Shown piece by piece: positions 53,971 through 62,878 of a stretch of DNA of 64,000 bases; within the stretch, counting starts at the first letter, position 1; every line of letters begins with the position of its first letter. The notes beneath the pieces were generated by a model. That model saw nothing but the letters and a program-made list of their open reading frames with translations, made no database searches and was not told the DNA's origin. The stretch lies in assembly GCF_027533625.1 (NCBI RefSeq), contig NZ_JAQAGZ010000009.1, positions 62,001 through 126,000 of the forward strand, in the 5' to 3' direction. This DNA comes from Paenibacillus gyeongsangnamensis (GTDB lineage: Bacteria > Bacillota > Bacilli > Paenibacillales > NBRC-103111). The translations under genes and the position numbers were made by a program.

Positions 53971-54975
53971 ATGAGCTTTACCAAGCTGGTTGAAGAGTAC
54001 CGCGGCGGTGTGTTGGAGAATGTTCATTACGGAGCCGTCTGCGTAGTGGACGAAAAGGGAACCGTCATTTACCGTGCCGGCCATCCGGAGCACATGACGT
54101 TCCTGCGCTCCGCCGCCAAGCCGTTCCAGGCCATTCCCGTCATGAAGCGGCGGATTGACGAAGTGTACGGGCTCACGGACGCGGAGGCTGCGCTGTTTGC
54201 GGCTTCCCACCGCGGGGAAGCCTTCCATATCGAGGCGCTGGAATCCATCCTGCACAAGACAGGCATTTCCGAGGAAGGACTTCATTGCTGCGCGACTTAC
54301 CCGCTTAATGAAGATGCCAAGGCGCAGCGGCACCGGGCTCATGAACCGAAACGGCGGTTATTCCATAACTGTTCGGGCAAGCATTCAGGTCTCATCGCGC
54401 TCAGCAAGCATATGGGATGGGACGAACGCACCTACTACCTGCCCGATCACCCGGTGCAGCAGGAAATTATCGGGACACTGGCGGAGATCGCCGGGGTGCC
54501 GGTGTCATCGATCCCCGTCGGAATCGACGGCTGCGGCCTTCCTGTGCATGCGCTTCCATTACGCTCCATCACGCTGCTTTATTTGAAGCTGGCTTGCCCC
54601 GATCTCATCGAAGATCCTTTGACGCGTACGGCTGCGGCAAGAATGGCGAAGCTGATGAACGATTACCCGGACATGATCGCAGATACGCGGTTCGTCTGCT
54701 CCGCGCTGCTGAAGGACGATAACCTGTCCGCCAAGGGCGGGGCGAAAGGCGTCTACGGCATCGGCCTCCGCAAAGAGCGGCTCGGTATTTCGCTGAAGGT
54801 ATCCGACGGCTCCGAGCAGGTGTGGCCTTGCATCATCGCATCCATCCTGGAACGCCTCGGTTACGGGAACAAGGAGACGATCAACCGGCTCTATGAGCTG
54901 GTTCCGAACGCGATTGTGAACGACGGCGGAACGCCGGTTGGTGAGAGAAAGGCCGTATTCACGTGGGAGCCTTAA
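53971..54975 (+). CDS. Asparaginase-family amidohydrolase (AnsA/PF06089 type)
   Basis: Amide hydrolase of 334 residues. ATG 53971 has GGGGAGGA nine bases ahead. The longer frame to 53809 overlaps the ROK gene. It belongs to the thermolabile (Rhizobium etli type) asparaginase family: RSAAKPFQAIPV, ASHRGEAFHIEALESIL, HNCSGKHSGLIALSKHMGW, VGIDGCGLPVHALPL and SAKGGAKGVYGIGL. The family releases ammonia from L-asparagine; activity on N-substituted asparagines is conceivable. It lies between the ROK regulator and the peptide importer. That placement suggests that it works on the imported compound rather than on free asparagine in general metabolism. Confidence 0.9.
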   Translation: MSFTKLVEEYRGGVLENVHYGAVCVVDEKGTVIYRAGHPEHMTFLRSAAKPFQAIPVMKRRIDEVYGLTDAEAALFAASHRGEAFHIEALESILHKTGISEEGLHCCATYPLNEDAKAQRHRAHEPKRRLFHNCSGKHSGLIALSKHMGWDERTYYLPDHPVQQEIIGTLAEIAGVPVSSIPVGIDGCGLPVHALPLRSITLLYLKLACPDLIEDPLTRTAAARMAKLMNDYPDMIADTRFVCSALLKDDNLSAKGGAKGVYGIGLRKERLGISLKVSDGSEQVWPCIIASILERLGYGNKETINRLYELVPNAIVNDGGTPVGERKAVFTWEP

Positions 54976-55066
54976 TCCGGGAATAAGCTTCAAACCCGCA
55001 GCCTGCCGAACCTTCGGGCGAGAAGTGATTCTAATAAATGAAATCATTCTAAAGGAGTGAAACACA

Positions 55067-56668
55067 TTGAAAAGTAAAGGAAAAGCATGGTCTCTCATGA
55101 TGTTGATGATCATGGTTGTGATCGTCAGCTCGGCCTGCACCTCGGGCAGCAAGCCGGCTGCCGGCACGACACCGGCTCCAAGCCCTGCTCCGGCCGCTTC
55201 GGCCGCCAAGCACGGCAATAACCTGGTCGTGGCGATCAACGCGAATTTCATTACGCTGGATCCGCACAATACGAGCGATACGCATTCCATCACGGCGGCA
55301 AGGACGATGTATGAAGGCCTCATGGGTTTCGATGACAATATGCAGGTGACTCCGGCGCTCGCCGAAAGCTACAAAATCAGTCCGGACGGCCTTGTCTATA
55401 CCTTTACTTTGAAGCAGAACGTAAAATTTCACGACGGCACCGAGTTCAACGCCGAGGCGGTCAAAGCGAATTTCGACCGGATTCTGGACCAGAAGAACAA
55501 CCTCCGGTTCCGCAAAAACTTCCTGAACGTGAACAAAATCGAAACGCCGGATCCGAAGACGGTTATTTTTACGCTCAGCCAGCCTTATAATGCTTTTTTG
55601 AATAAGCTGGCGATGGCGCTGATCATCAGCCCGAAGGCGCTGAAGGATTACGGCGCCGATATTTCCAAGCATCCGGTAGGCACGGGCCCGTACAAATTCA
55701 AGGAATGGGTGCAAGGCGACCGTCTCGTCGTTGACAAAAACCCGGATTACCGCCAGCAGGGCATCCCGAAGGTGGACAGCGTCACCTTCAAGCCGGTTCC
55801 GGAGAACGGCTCGCGGATCGCGATGCTGAAGACGGGCGAGGCCGACTTCATCTATCCGATGCCGACGGAGCAGGTGGCTCAAGTGAAAGGCCAAAGCGAC
55901 ATCGTCGTGGACACGATCGATTCCACCATCGTCCGTTACATTACGCTCAATACGATGAAAAAGCCGTTCGATGATGTGAAGGTACGTCAAGCGATCAACT
56001 ATGCCATCGACAAGAACGCTTATGTGAAGGTCGTAAAGTCGGGCCTAGGCGCGAAGCTCGATTCCACGATGTCCTCCAAGACGCAGTATTACTCGAAGCA
56101 GACGGGCTATGATTACGATGTGAACAAAGCGAAGCAGCTGCTTGCGGATGCGGGCTATCCGAACGGCTTCCAAGCGGAAATCTGGGGCGAGAACGATTCG
56201 GAGACGATGAAGGGGATGCAGTTCATCCAGCAGCAGCTGGCGCTGGTCGGCATCAAGCTGGATGTGAAATCGATGGAAGGCGCGACCCTATCCGATCAGA
56301 TCAACGCCGCCAAAACGCCGCAGGAGGCAAAAATCCAGATGTGGAATGTCAGCTGGTCCCCTTCCTCCAATGACGCCGACGGCGCGACGAGAGGGCTGTT
56401 CAGCAGCACGATGTTCCCGCCGGCGGGCTCCAACACGGCTTATTACAAGAACGACAATGTCGACAAATGGATTGAAGACGCCAATAAAGCCATCGATTCG
56501 GCACAAGCCAAATCGATTTATGCCGATATTCAGAAAGCGATTTGGGCCGATGCGCCTTGGGCGTTCCTGGGCGTAGACCAGGTCATTTCCGGCAAACGCT
56601 CGAACATCGACGGCGTAAAAGTCATGCCGGACGGCTCCATCCGCGTAGCGAATGCCGCAGTGAAGTAA
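55067..56668 (+). CDS. Peptide ABC transporter solute-binding lipoprotein (DppA/OppA family)
   Basis: Extracellular receptor of 533 residues. The start is the TTG at 55067, eight bases after AAAGGAGTG. It has a lipoprotein signal with lipobox VSSACTSG, an Ala/Pro linker, then the family-5 binding-protein fold: ITLDPHNTSDTHSITAARTM, the signature SPDGLVYTFTLKQNVKFHDG, VGTGPYKFKEW and VRQAINYAIDKNAYV. Cargo is peptides, nickel or glycopeptides, depending on the member; here the aminopeptidase downstream favours peptides. A terminator-like hairpin lies between it and the permease, so the receptor is made in excess over the membrane parts. Confidence 0.93.
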   Translation: MKSKGKAWSLMMLMIMVVIVSSACTSGSKPAAGTTPAPSPAPAASAAKHGNNLVVAINANFITLDPHNTSDTHSITAARTMYEGLMGFDDNMQVTPALAESYKISPDGLVYTFTLKQNVKFHDGTEFNAEAVKANFDRILDQKNNLRFRKNFLNVNKIETPDPKTVIFTLSQPYNAFLNKLAMALIISPKALKDYGADISKHPVGTGPYKFKEWVQGDRLVVDKNPDYRQQGIPKVDSVTFKPVPENGSRIAMLKTGEADFIYPMPTEQVAQVKGQSDIVVDTIDSTIVRYITLNTMKKPFDDVKVRQAINYAIDKNAYVKVVKSGLGAKLDSTMSSKTQYYSKQTGYDYDVNKAKQLLADAGYPNGFQAEIWGENDSETMKGMQFIQQQLALVGIKLDVKSMEGATLSDQINAAKTPQEAKIQMWNVSWSPSSNDADGATRGLFSSTMFPPAGSNTAYYKNDNVDKWIEDANKAIDSAQAKSIYADIQKAIWADAPWAFLGVDQVISGKRSNIDGVKVMPDGSIRVANAAVK

Positions 56669-56721
56669 TCCGGTACAGCTGGAAATCAGCAGCAGGCAAA
56701 GTTTTATACGATGGGTGAGGA

Positions 56722-56763
56722 GGCTGCTTCTGAAGATATGCCGCGGAAGCAGCCCCCCTTTTT
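56722..56763 (+). terminator. Partial terminator between receptor and permease genes
   Basis: Nine-bp perfect stem GGCTGCTTC/GAAGCAGCC with a 15-base loop, then CCCCC and six T. It lies 50 bases after the receptor stop inside an otherwise continuous operon, a usual device for lowering permease expression. Confidence 0.7.
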
Positions 56764-56791
56764 ACGCTCAGTAGTGAAGGAGGTCACACGC

Positions 56792-57718
56792 TTGGGAAGA
56801 TACGCATTGCAAAGGCTGGCCGGGGTTGTTCCGCTGATGCTGGTCGTATCGGTGCTGGTATTCATGTTTATCCACCTGATTCCGGGGGATCCGGCCCGGC
56901 TTATCGCCGGGAAAGAAGCGACGCTGAAAGAAATCGACGCGATCCGGGCGCAGCTTGGCCTCGATCAGCCGTTATGGAAGCAATATATCGGCTACATGAA
57001 CAACCTGCTTCACGGCAACTTCGGTTATTCGATCAGGTCCGGGCTGCCGGTTGGCGAAATGCTGAAGAGCCGGTTCATGCCTACGATTTGGCTGACGGTC
57101 TTCAGCATGTCCTGGGCGCTCGTCATCGGCGTGCTGATCGGGATCGTCTCCTCTGTAAAAAGAAACCGGTGGCAGGATTACGCCGGCATGATCACCGCCA
57201 TATCGGGCATCTCGGTGCCCGGCTTCTGGCTCGGTCTTGTCATGATCCAGATCTTCTCGGTCGAGCTGGGTTGGTTCCCGACCGGGGGGATTGATTCCTG
57301 GAAAGGCTATGTGCTGCCGTCCATTACTCTAGGGGCCGGCATCATGTCGATGCTCGCCCGCTTCTCCAGGTCGTCGATGCTGGAATCCATGCGGGAGGAT
57401 TATATTCGGACGGCGCGCGCCAAAGGCCTGAGGGAACTCCTCGTCGTCGGCCGACATGCGCTGCGCAATTCGCTGATCCAGGTCGTTACCGTGGCAGGGC
57501 TGCAGTTCGGCTTTCTGCTCGGAGGTTCCGTTATGGTCGAGACCGTATTCAGCATTCCAGGGCTCGGACGCCTGCTTGTCGATTCGATCGCTTTCCGGGA
57601 TTATACGGTGATCCAAGCGGAGCTGCTGCTGTTTGCAACCGAATTCATTCTCATTAATTTGGTTGTCGATTTGCTGTACGGCGTATTGAATCCGAAGATC
57701 CGGTACGATGCCAACTAG
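56792..57718 (+). CDS. dppB: Peptide ABC transporter permease (DppB/OppB family)
   Basis: Membrane subunit of about 308 residues with six helices. I chose TTG 56792 (LGRYALQRLAG), eight bases after AAGGAGG. The open frame reaches 56711, but that part is the terminator hairpin. Landmarks: FIHLIPGDPARLIAG, the DppB signature GNFGYSIRSGLPV, the EAA-like loop MREDYIRTARAKGLRELLV and the C-terminal VDLLYGVLNPKIRYD. It pairs with the DppC-like permease 16 bases downstream. Confidence 0.92.
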   Translation: MGRYALQRLAGVVPLMLVVSVLVFMFIHLIPGDPARLIAGKEATLKEIDAIRAQLGLDQPLWKQYIGYMNNLLHGNFGYSIRSGLPVGEMLKSRFMPTIWLTVFSMSWALVIGVLIGIVSSVKRNRWQDYAGMITAISGISVPGFWLGLVMIQIFSVELGWFPTGGIDSWKGYVLPSITLGAGIMSMLARFSRSSMLESMREDYIRTARAKGLRELLVVGRHALRNSLIQVVTVAGLQFGFLLGGSVMVETVFSIPGLGRLLVDSIAFRDYTVIQAELLLFATEFILINLVVDLLYGVLNPKIRYDAN

Positions 57719-57733
57719 CAAGGGAGGAGGGTA

Positions 57734-58651
57734 ATGATGAACGACAACCCAACGATAGTAAGTCCCGGATCGCCGGGAAGGTCCGATCCGGCTCCGGCTC
57801 CGTTAAGGAGAAATGGCCGGGCGGGGGAAGTTTTTCGCAAATTTTGCAAGCAGCGATTGTCGGTTGCGGCAGGCGCCGTGATCCTACTTCTGTTCTTGGT
57901 TGCCTTATTCGGCCCTTATTTGACTCCCTACAATCCCGATACGCCGAATTACGATGAAATCTTGCTCGGTCCTTCCCCTTCCCATTGGGCGGGAACGGAT
58001 GAATACGGCAGGGATATCCTGAGCCGCTTGATCGCGGGCACACGGCTTACGCTTGCGGTCAGCCTCAGCTCCGTATTCATTGCGGCGGTATGCGGAACGA
58101 TTCTCGGACTGCTCAGCGGTTATTACGGAAAATGGCTGGACCGGCTCATTATGAGGAGCAGCGATGTGCTCTTTTCGTTCCCGGATATTCTGCTCGCCAT
58201 CGGGATTGTCGCGATCCTTGGTCCCGGACTGATGAACGTGGTCATCGCCGTAGCCGTATTCGGCACTCCGTCGTTTGCCCGGATCATCCGGAGCGTGACG
58301 CTGTCGACGAAGGAGACCTTGTTCGTGGAGGCGGCCCGCTCGATCGGAGCGGGGAACGGACGCATGATATGGAGGCATATTTTTCCCGAGACGCTGCCCA
58401 GCATTACCGTCAATCTTACGATGAAGATCGGAACCGCGATCTTGGCCGCCTCCTCCCTCAGCTTCCTCGGCATGGGAGCGAAGCCGACCGAGCCGGATTG
58501 GGGCGCGATGCTGAGCATGGGGCGCGATTATTTGAGCATCGCTCCGCATGTCGTTTATTTTCCGGGTGCGGCGATTTTTCTGACCGTGCTTGCCTTCAAC
58601 CTGGTGGGGGACGGTCTGCGGGATACGTTGGATCCCAAAACGAAAAATTAG
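57734..58651 (+). CDS. dppC: Peptide ABC transporter permease (DppC/OppC family)
   Basis: Second permease, 305 residues. A cytoplasmic N-terminal tail rich in Pro and Arg precedes the first helix (LSVAAGAVILLLFLVALFGP). The family signature HWAGTDEYGRDILSRLIAGT follows, then five more helices. The ATPase-contact loop is VEAARSIGAGNGRMIWRHIF. GGAGGAGGG lies ahead of two adjacent ATGs (57734 and 57737). The C-terminus GDGLRDTLDPKTKN is standard. Its coding frame ends 12 bases before the first ATPase gene. Confidence 0.93.
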   Translation: MMNDNPTIVSPGSPGRSDPAPAPLRRNGRAGEVFRKFCKQRLSVAAGAVILLLFLVALFGPYLTPYNPDTPNYDEILLGPSPSHWAGTDEYGRDILSRLIAGTRLTLAVSLSSVFIAAVCGTILGLLSGYYGKWLDRLIMRSSDVLFSFPDILLAIGIVAILGPGLMNVVIAVAVFGTPSFARIIRSVTLSTKETLFVEAARSIGAGNGRMIWRHIFPETLPSITVNLTMKIGTAILAASSLSFLGMGAKPTEPDWGAMLSMGRDYLSIAPHVVYFPGAAIFLTVLAFNLVGDGLRDTLDPKTKN

Positions 58652-58663
58652 GGGGGACAGACC

Positions 58664-59668
58664 GTGACGACGAAATTGCTTGAAGTGGAAGGCTTGATCA
58701 CGGAGTTCGACCGCGGCGGACGCATGGCTATGGCCGTAGCCGGATTGAATTTTCATATCAACCGCGGGGAGGTCCTGGGCCTTGTAGGCGAGTCCGGCTG
58801 CGGCAAAAGCGTGACCTCCTTGTCGATTATGAGGCTGCTGAAGGATACGCCCGGCCGGATCGCCGGAGGCTCCGTCCTCTTCGAAGGCACCGACCTGCTG
58901 CAGATCAAGGAAAAGGACATGCTGCGCATCCGGGGGAAAGAGCTGGCGATGATCTTTCAGGAGCCGATGACGTCCCTGAATCCGGTGCTGCGAATCGGCA
59001 AGCAGCTGGAGGAGCCGATCATGCTGCATTTGGGTTACGGCCGGAAGCAGGCAAGGGAGCATGCCGTCCATATGTTAAAGCTTGTCGGTATCCCGCGCGC
59101 CGAGGACGTAGTAAACGATTACCCGCATCAGCTGTCGGGCGGGATGCGGCAGCGGGTCATGATCGCCATGGCCATGTCGTGCCATCCGAAGCTGCTGATT
59201 GCCGACGAACCGACGACGGCGCTCGATGTGACGATTCAAGCGCAAATTCTCGATCTAATGAAGCGGCTCAAGGAAGAGCGCGACATGGGCATGCTGCTCA
59301 TTACGCACGATCTCGGCGTGGTGGCGGAAATGTGCGACCGGGTCGTCGTGATGTATGCGGGTCGGGTCGTGGAAGAGGCTCCCGTTCAGGAATTGTTCGA
59401 TGAGCCTCAGCATCCTTATACGAAGGGACTGATTCGCTCGGTTCCCAAGCTGAGGCAAAAGGTGAGGCGACTTGATTCGATTCCGGGCAGCGTGCCGGAT
59501 TTGTACCAGATGCCGCAAGGCTGCAGATTTGCTCCCCGCTGTCCGTACGTGATGGAGAAATGCTTGTCGGCCGAGCCGGGTCTCCTTCCGGTGGAAGGAG
59601 ACCCGGACCGAAAAAGCCGCTGCTGGCTGACGGAGGATCACGAACGGAAGGGAGGGGACTGTGCATGA
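58664..59668 (+). CDS. dppD: Peptide ABC transporter ATPase (DppD/OppD family)
   Basis: Cytoplasmic ATPase of 334 residues with GTG start at 58664 after GGGGGGA. All nucleotide-binding motifs are intact: Walker [17 protein letters not shown]-loop [11 protein letters not shown], signature [14 protein letters not shown], Walker [15 protein letters not shown] and H-loop LITHDLGVV. The C-terminal OppD extension has the Fe-S-like Cys-rich signature [14 protein letters not shown]. It overlaps the next ATPase gene by four bases. With its partner's Walker A altered, this subunit may have to supply the working ATP site. Confidence 0.94.
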   Translation: MTTKLLEVEGLITEFDRGGRMAMAVAGLNFHINRGEVLGLVGESGCGKSVTSLSIMRLLKDTPGRIAGGSVLFEGTDLLQIKEKDMLRIRGKELAMIFQEPMTSLNPVLRIGKQLEEPIMLHLGYGRKQAREHAVHMLKLVGIPRAEDVVNDYPHQLSGGMRQRVMIAMAMSCHPKLLIADEPTTALDVTIQAQILDLMKRLKEERDMGMLLITHDLGVVAEMCDRVVVMYAGRVVEEAPVQELFDEPQHPYTKGLIRSVPKLRQKVRRLDSIPGSVPDLYQMPQGCRFAPRCPYVMEKCLSAEPGLLPVEGDPDRKSRCWLTEDHERKGGDCA

Positions 59669-60651
59669 AGGCTCCGCTGGTTGAGGTGAAAGACGTTCGG
59701 AAGTCGTTTCTCGTCCGTAAGGGCTGGTTCGGCGGCGACAAATATTTGCGAGCGGTGGACGGGATTTCGTTTGACATCGGCAAAGGGGAGACGTTCAGCC
59801 TGGTCGGGGAAAGCGGCTGCGACAAATCGACCACGGGGCGGCTCGTCACCCGACTGCTGGCGCCAAACGAAGGCGAAGTGTGGTTCGGCGGGCAGAACAT
59901 CAGCAGGCTGAGCGATCATCAGATGCGCCCGCTGCGAAAGGAAATCCAGATGGTATTCCAGGACCCCTACGCTTCGCTGAATCCGAGAATGAAAGTGAAG
60001 GAGATCGTCGCGGAGCCGCTGCTGATTCATTCGAAGCTCAGCTCGCACGAACGGGATAAGCTGGCGGCCGAGCTGCTGGAGGAGGTAGGTCTGAACAGCT
60101 ACCATGCGGAACGGTATGCCCATGAGTTCAGCGGCGGCCAGCGGCAGCGGATCGGCATTGCCCGGGCGCTGTCCGTACGGCCGAGTCTGATCGTGGCCGA
60201 TGAGCCGGTATCGGCGCTGGACGTATCGATTCAATCGCAAGTGCTTAATCTGCTGCAGGATCTTCAGGAGCGATACGGGCTTACTTATTTGTTCATATCC
60301 CACGATTTGAGCGTGGTCGAGCATATCAGCGACCGCATCGGCGTGATGTATTTGGGCACGCTCGTCGAGACGGCGGGGAAGGATGAGCTGTACGAGCGCC
60401 CGCTGCATCCTTATACACAGGCGCTGCTGTCGTCCGTTCCGGTACCGGATCCGAAGCTGAAGAAGGAACGAATTATTTTAAAAGGAGATATTCCAAGTCC
60501 CGTGGATCCGCCTTCCGGATGCCGATTCCATACGCGTTGTCCTGCCTGCATGGACATTTGTAAACAATTGAAGCCGGAGTTCCTGGAAGTGGAGCCGGGA
60601 CATCAGGTGGCATGCCATTTGTTTGACGAAAACGTTAGGCGGATGGGGTAA
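59665..60651 (+). CDS. dppF: Peptide ABC transporter ATPase (DppF/OppF family) with altered Walker A
   Basis: Second ATPase, 328 residues from ATG 59665 (GGGAGGGGAC ahead; ATGA overlap). The frame reaching 59560 is only overlap with dppD. Signature LSGGQ-type [15 protein letters not shown], Walker [16 protein letters not shown]-loop [13 protein letters not shown]-loop FISHDLSVV and the C-terminal [14 protein letters not shown] are normal. The Walker A motif, however, reads [11 protein letters not shown]: the Gly before the invariant Lys is Asp53 (codon GAC at 59821-59823, one base from GGC). This change normally abolishes ATP binding. Either this is a sequencing error, a loss-of-function mutation, or a transporter with one degenerate site. 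Confidence 0.93.
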   Translation: MKAPLVEVKDVRKSFLVRKGWFGGDKYLRAVDGISFDIGKGETFSLVGESGCDKSTTGRLVTRLLAPNEGEVWFGGQNISRLSDHQMRPLRKEIQMVFQDPYASLNPRMKVKEIVAEPLLIHSKLSSHERDKLAAELLEEVGLNSYHAERYAHEFSGGQRQRIGIARALSVRPSLIVADEPVSALDVSIQSQVLNLLQDLQERYGLTYLFISHDLSVVEHISDRIGVMYLGTLVETAGKDELYERPLHPYTQALLSSVPVPDPKLKKERIILKGDIPSPVDPPSGCRFHTRCPACMDICKQLKPEFLEVEPGHQVACHLFDENVRRMG

Positions 60652-60683
60652 GAACTCGATTCTTTGTGAAAGAAGGGTTGACC

Positions 60684-62132
60684 ATGGAGATTACGATCAG
60701 TCCGGACCGGAGGGCGGGGGTGTACGTACATCCGGTCTATACGGGCGAGAGCTTTGAATTCCCGCTTGGCGAAGAACGCAGGAAGTCCGGTACCGTCACG
60801 TGGTTTCACCCGAGAGCCGCCGGGGAGTCGGAGGTGCTTGTCGTCGGCATGGGCGGCCGGGGTGCTTCAAGTCTTGAGACGGTGCGCCGGGCGGGAGGGT
60901 TAAGCGCCAGAACGCTGCTGCGGGAAGGCCGATCCTGCGCGGAGCTTGTTCGTCCGATCACAGCGGGCGGGGGCGATAAGGAGGATGCGGCTGCGTGGCT
61001 GCAGGCTTGGACGGAGGGCTGGCTGCTGGGCTTGTACCGATTTGACAAATACAAGGAAACTGCCAAAGCGCCGGGCGGCGTCCGGTTGAATGTGACGCCG
61101 GAGGAGTGGCCGGAGCTGTCCGTACCGGAGCTGGAGAGCGCAGTGGAAAATGCCCGCATTCGAGCTGGAGGCACGGCACTGGCAAGAGATCTGGTAAATG
61201 AGCCTCCGGAAGTACTCCATCCGAATGCGCTCGTGGAGTCGGTGATTTCGCATTTCCACAGCATGCCGGTACGGATACATGTATACCGGGGGCCGGAGCT
61301 GGCGGCTCACCAAATGAACGGCCTCCTCGCCGTAGGCTCAGGAAGCCCGCATGATCCGGCTTTGATCGAAATCCGATACGAAGGGGACCCGAGCCTGCCG
61401 ATGCTGGCCCTTGTCGGCAAAGGGATTACGTTCGATATGGGCGGCATGAACGTCAAGACCGGTCGGGATATCAGCGATGCGCGGATGGATATGGGCGGCG
61501 CTGCGGCAGTGGCCGGCGCGATGGATATTCTCGTCCGGCAGCGCAGGCGGGTGAATGTGACCGCGCTCATTGCCGTGGCGGATAATTTGCCGGACGCGAA
61601 CGCGATGCTGCCGTCATCCGTCATCCGGTATCCGAACGGGTTAACCGTTCAGGTTGCGAACACGGACGGCGAGGGACGCCTAATCCTGGCGGACGCGCTG
61701 CTTCATGCTGCTAGGATTGGCGCTGCGGAAGCGATCGACATCGCCACGCTGACGGGCAATGTGGGCCAGGCGCTGGGGCTCGGCATTGCGGGACTATGGG
61801 GCGACGCGGAGATGTCGCGGATGCTGGTGGAGATCGGCGAACGGAGCGGAGAGCGGCTGTGGCCCATGCCTCTCATGGAGGAATATGAATCCGAGCTGCA
61901 TAGCGATTATGCCGATCTGCGCAACGTCGGCACATCGACGCTGGCGGGAGCGATAACCGCCGCTTTGTTCATCCGCCGGTTCGTCGCCGAACCGATGCGC
62001 TGGGTTCATATCGATATGGCTGGCACCGTCCAGTATAAGCAGGATGTCGGCTATTCGGAGAAGGGCGCCACCGGATACGGGGCGCGTTTGCTGGCGGACT
62101 ACGCAGCGAGCCACTTCGGGAATAAGGAATAA
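60684..62132 (+). CDS. Leucyl aminopeptidase, family M17 (PepA-like)
   Basis: Cytosolic two-metal aminopeptidase of 482 residues from ATG 60684 (GAAGGG ahead; the frame from GTG 60666 includes that site). The N-terminal domain is variable. The catalytic domain has RDLVNEPPEVLHPNAL, the metal/Lys segment LVGKGITFDMGGMNVKTGRD, MDMGGAAAVAGAM, the signature NTDGEGRLILADAL (usually NTDAEGRL) and IDIATLTG. Substitutions around the metal site (MGG for SGG, Gly for Ala) are those of a divergent M17 branch. It would trim N-terminal residues from peptides brought in by the Dpp-type importer encoded just upstream. Confidence 0.92.
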   Translation: MEITISPDRRAGVYVHPVYTGESFEFPLGEERRKSGTVTWFHPRAAGESEVLVVGMGGRGASSLETVRRAGGLSARTLLREGRSCAELVRPITAGGGDKEDAAAWLQAWTEGWLLGLYRFDKYKETAKAPGGVRLNVTPEEWPELSVPELESAVENARIRAGGTALARDLVNEPPEVLHPNALVESVISHFHSMPVRIHVYRGPELAAHQMNGLLAVGSGSPHDPALIEIRYEGDPSLPMLALVGKGITFDMGGMNVKTGRDISDARMDMGGAAAVAGAMDILVRQRRRVNVTALIAVADNLPDANAMLPSSVIRYPNGLTVQVANTDGEGRLILADALLHAARIGAAEAIDIATLTGNVGQALGLGIAGLWGDAEMSRMLVEIGERSGERLWPMPLMEEYESELHSDYADLRNVGTSTLAGAITAALFIRRFVAEPMRWVHIDMAGTVQYKQDVGYSEKGATGYGARLLADYAASHFGNKE

Positions 62133-62146
62133 AAGGAGGGGACGAT

Positions 62147-62845
62147 ATGCTTCTGGAAGTCATTGCGACGTGCGTGCAGGACGCCTTGATTGCGGAGGAT
62201 AACGGCGCCGACCGGCTGGAGCTGATTACCGCCGTGACGGAAGGAGGGCTTACGCCAGGCATCGGCATGGTCGAACAGGTCGTCCGGTCGGTTCGAATCC
62301 CCGTTCATGTCATGGTCCGTCCCCACAGCCGCTCGTTCGTTTATGACCGGCACGATTTGGCAACGATGGCGGCGGAGATGAAAGCCATAGCCTCAACCGG
62401 CGCGGCCGGCATCGTCTTGGGGGTGTTGACGCCGGAACTCCGCATCGACGAGCCGGCGCTGGAAGCGCTGCTGTCCTATACAGGCGGGATGCAGGTGACG
62501 TTTCACCGGGCTTTCGATGAGCTGAACGATCAAGGCGCCGGTCTGGAGGTGCTGAAGCGCTATCCGCCCATTACCCGAGTGCTGACTTCGGGTGGAAGAA
62601 GGCCGGCCGAAGAGGCGATTCCCGAAATCCGCCGCCTGGTGGAGCAAGCCCGCGGAAGCGGGGTTCGCATTCTGGCCGGTCACGGCTTGACGACGGAAGG
62701 GGCTTCGTCTTTTATCGAACAAACCGGGGTAACCGAGGTACACTTCGGCTCCGCGATCCGCTTCAGCCGGTCCGGACTGCAGGGGATCGACCCGGCCAAG
62801 CTTCATTCGTTAGCCGGCAGGCTTCACGCTATGGATCGGGCTTAG
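62147..62845 (+). CDS. cutC: CutC family TIM-barrel protein
   Basis: Protein of 232 residues of the CutC family, historically tied to copper tolerance but with an uncertain role. The family core is clear: EVIATCVQDALIAEDNGADR, GGLTPGIGM, IPVHVMVRPHSRSFVY, VTFHRAFDELND, VLTSGGRRPAEEAI and VHFGSAIRF. No Cys or Met cluster for copper is visible. AAAAGGAGGGGACGAT precedes the ATG. It sits between an aminopeptidase and a sugar kinase in a peptide/sugar operon, and nothing here suggests metals, so a TIM-barrel enzyme role in carbohydrate processing is at least as likely. Confidence 0.92.
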   Translation: MLLEVIATCVQDALIAEDNGADRLELITAVTEGGLTPGIGMVEQVVRSVRIPVHVMVRPHSRSFVYDRHDLATMAAEMKAIASTGAAGIVLGVLTPELRIDEPALEALLSYTGGMQVTFHRAFDELNDQGAGLEVLKRYPPITRVLTSGGRRPAEEAIPEIRRLVEQARGSGVRILAGHGLTTEGASSFIEQTGVTEVHFGSAIRFSRSGLQGIDPAKLHSLAGRLHAMDRA

Positions 62846-62878
62846 GAGAAAGCAAAGAACGGAAAAGGTGTGAATCGA

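Noticed and set aside
57905-59071. 388-codon antisense frame across the permease and ATPase genes
   Set aside because: His/Arg/Gln-rich shadow of dppC and dppD. Both plus-strand genes have complete motifs and ribosome binding sites.
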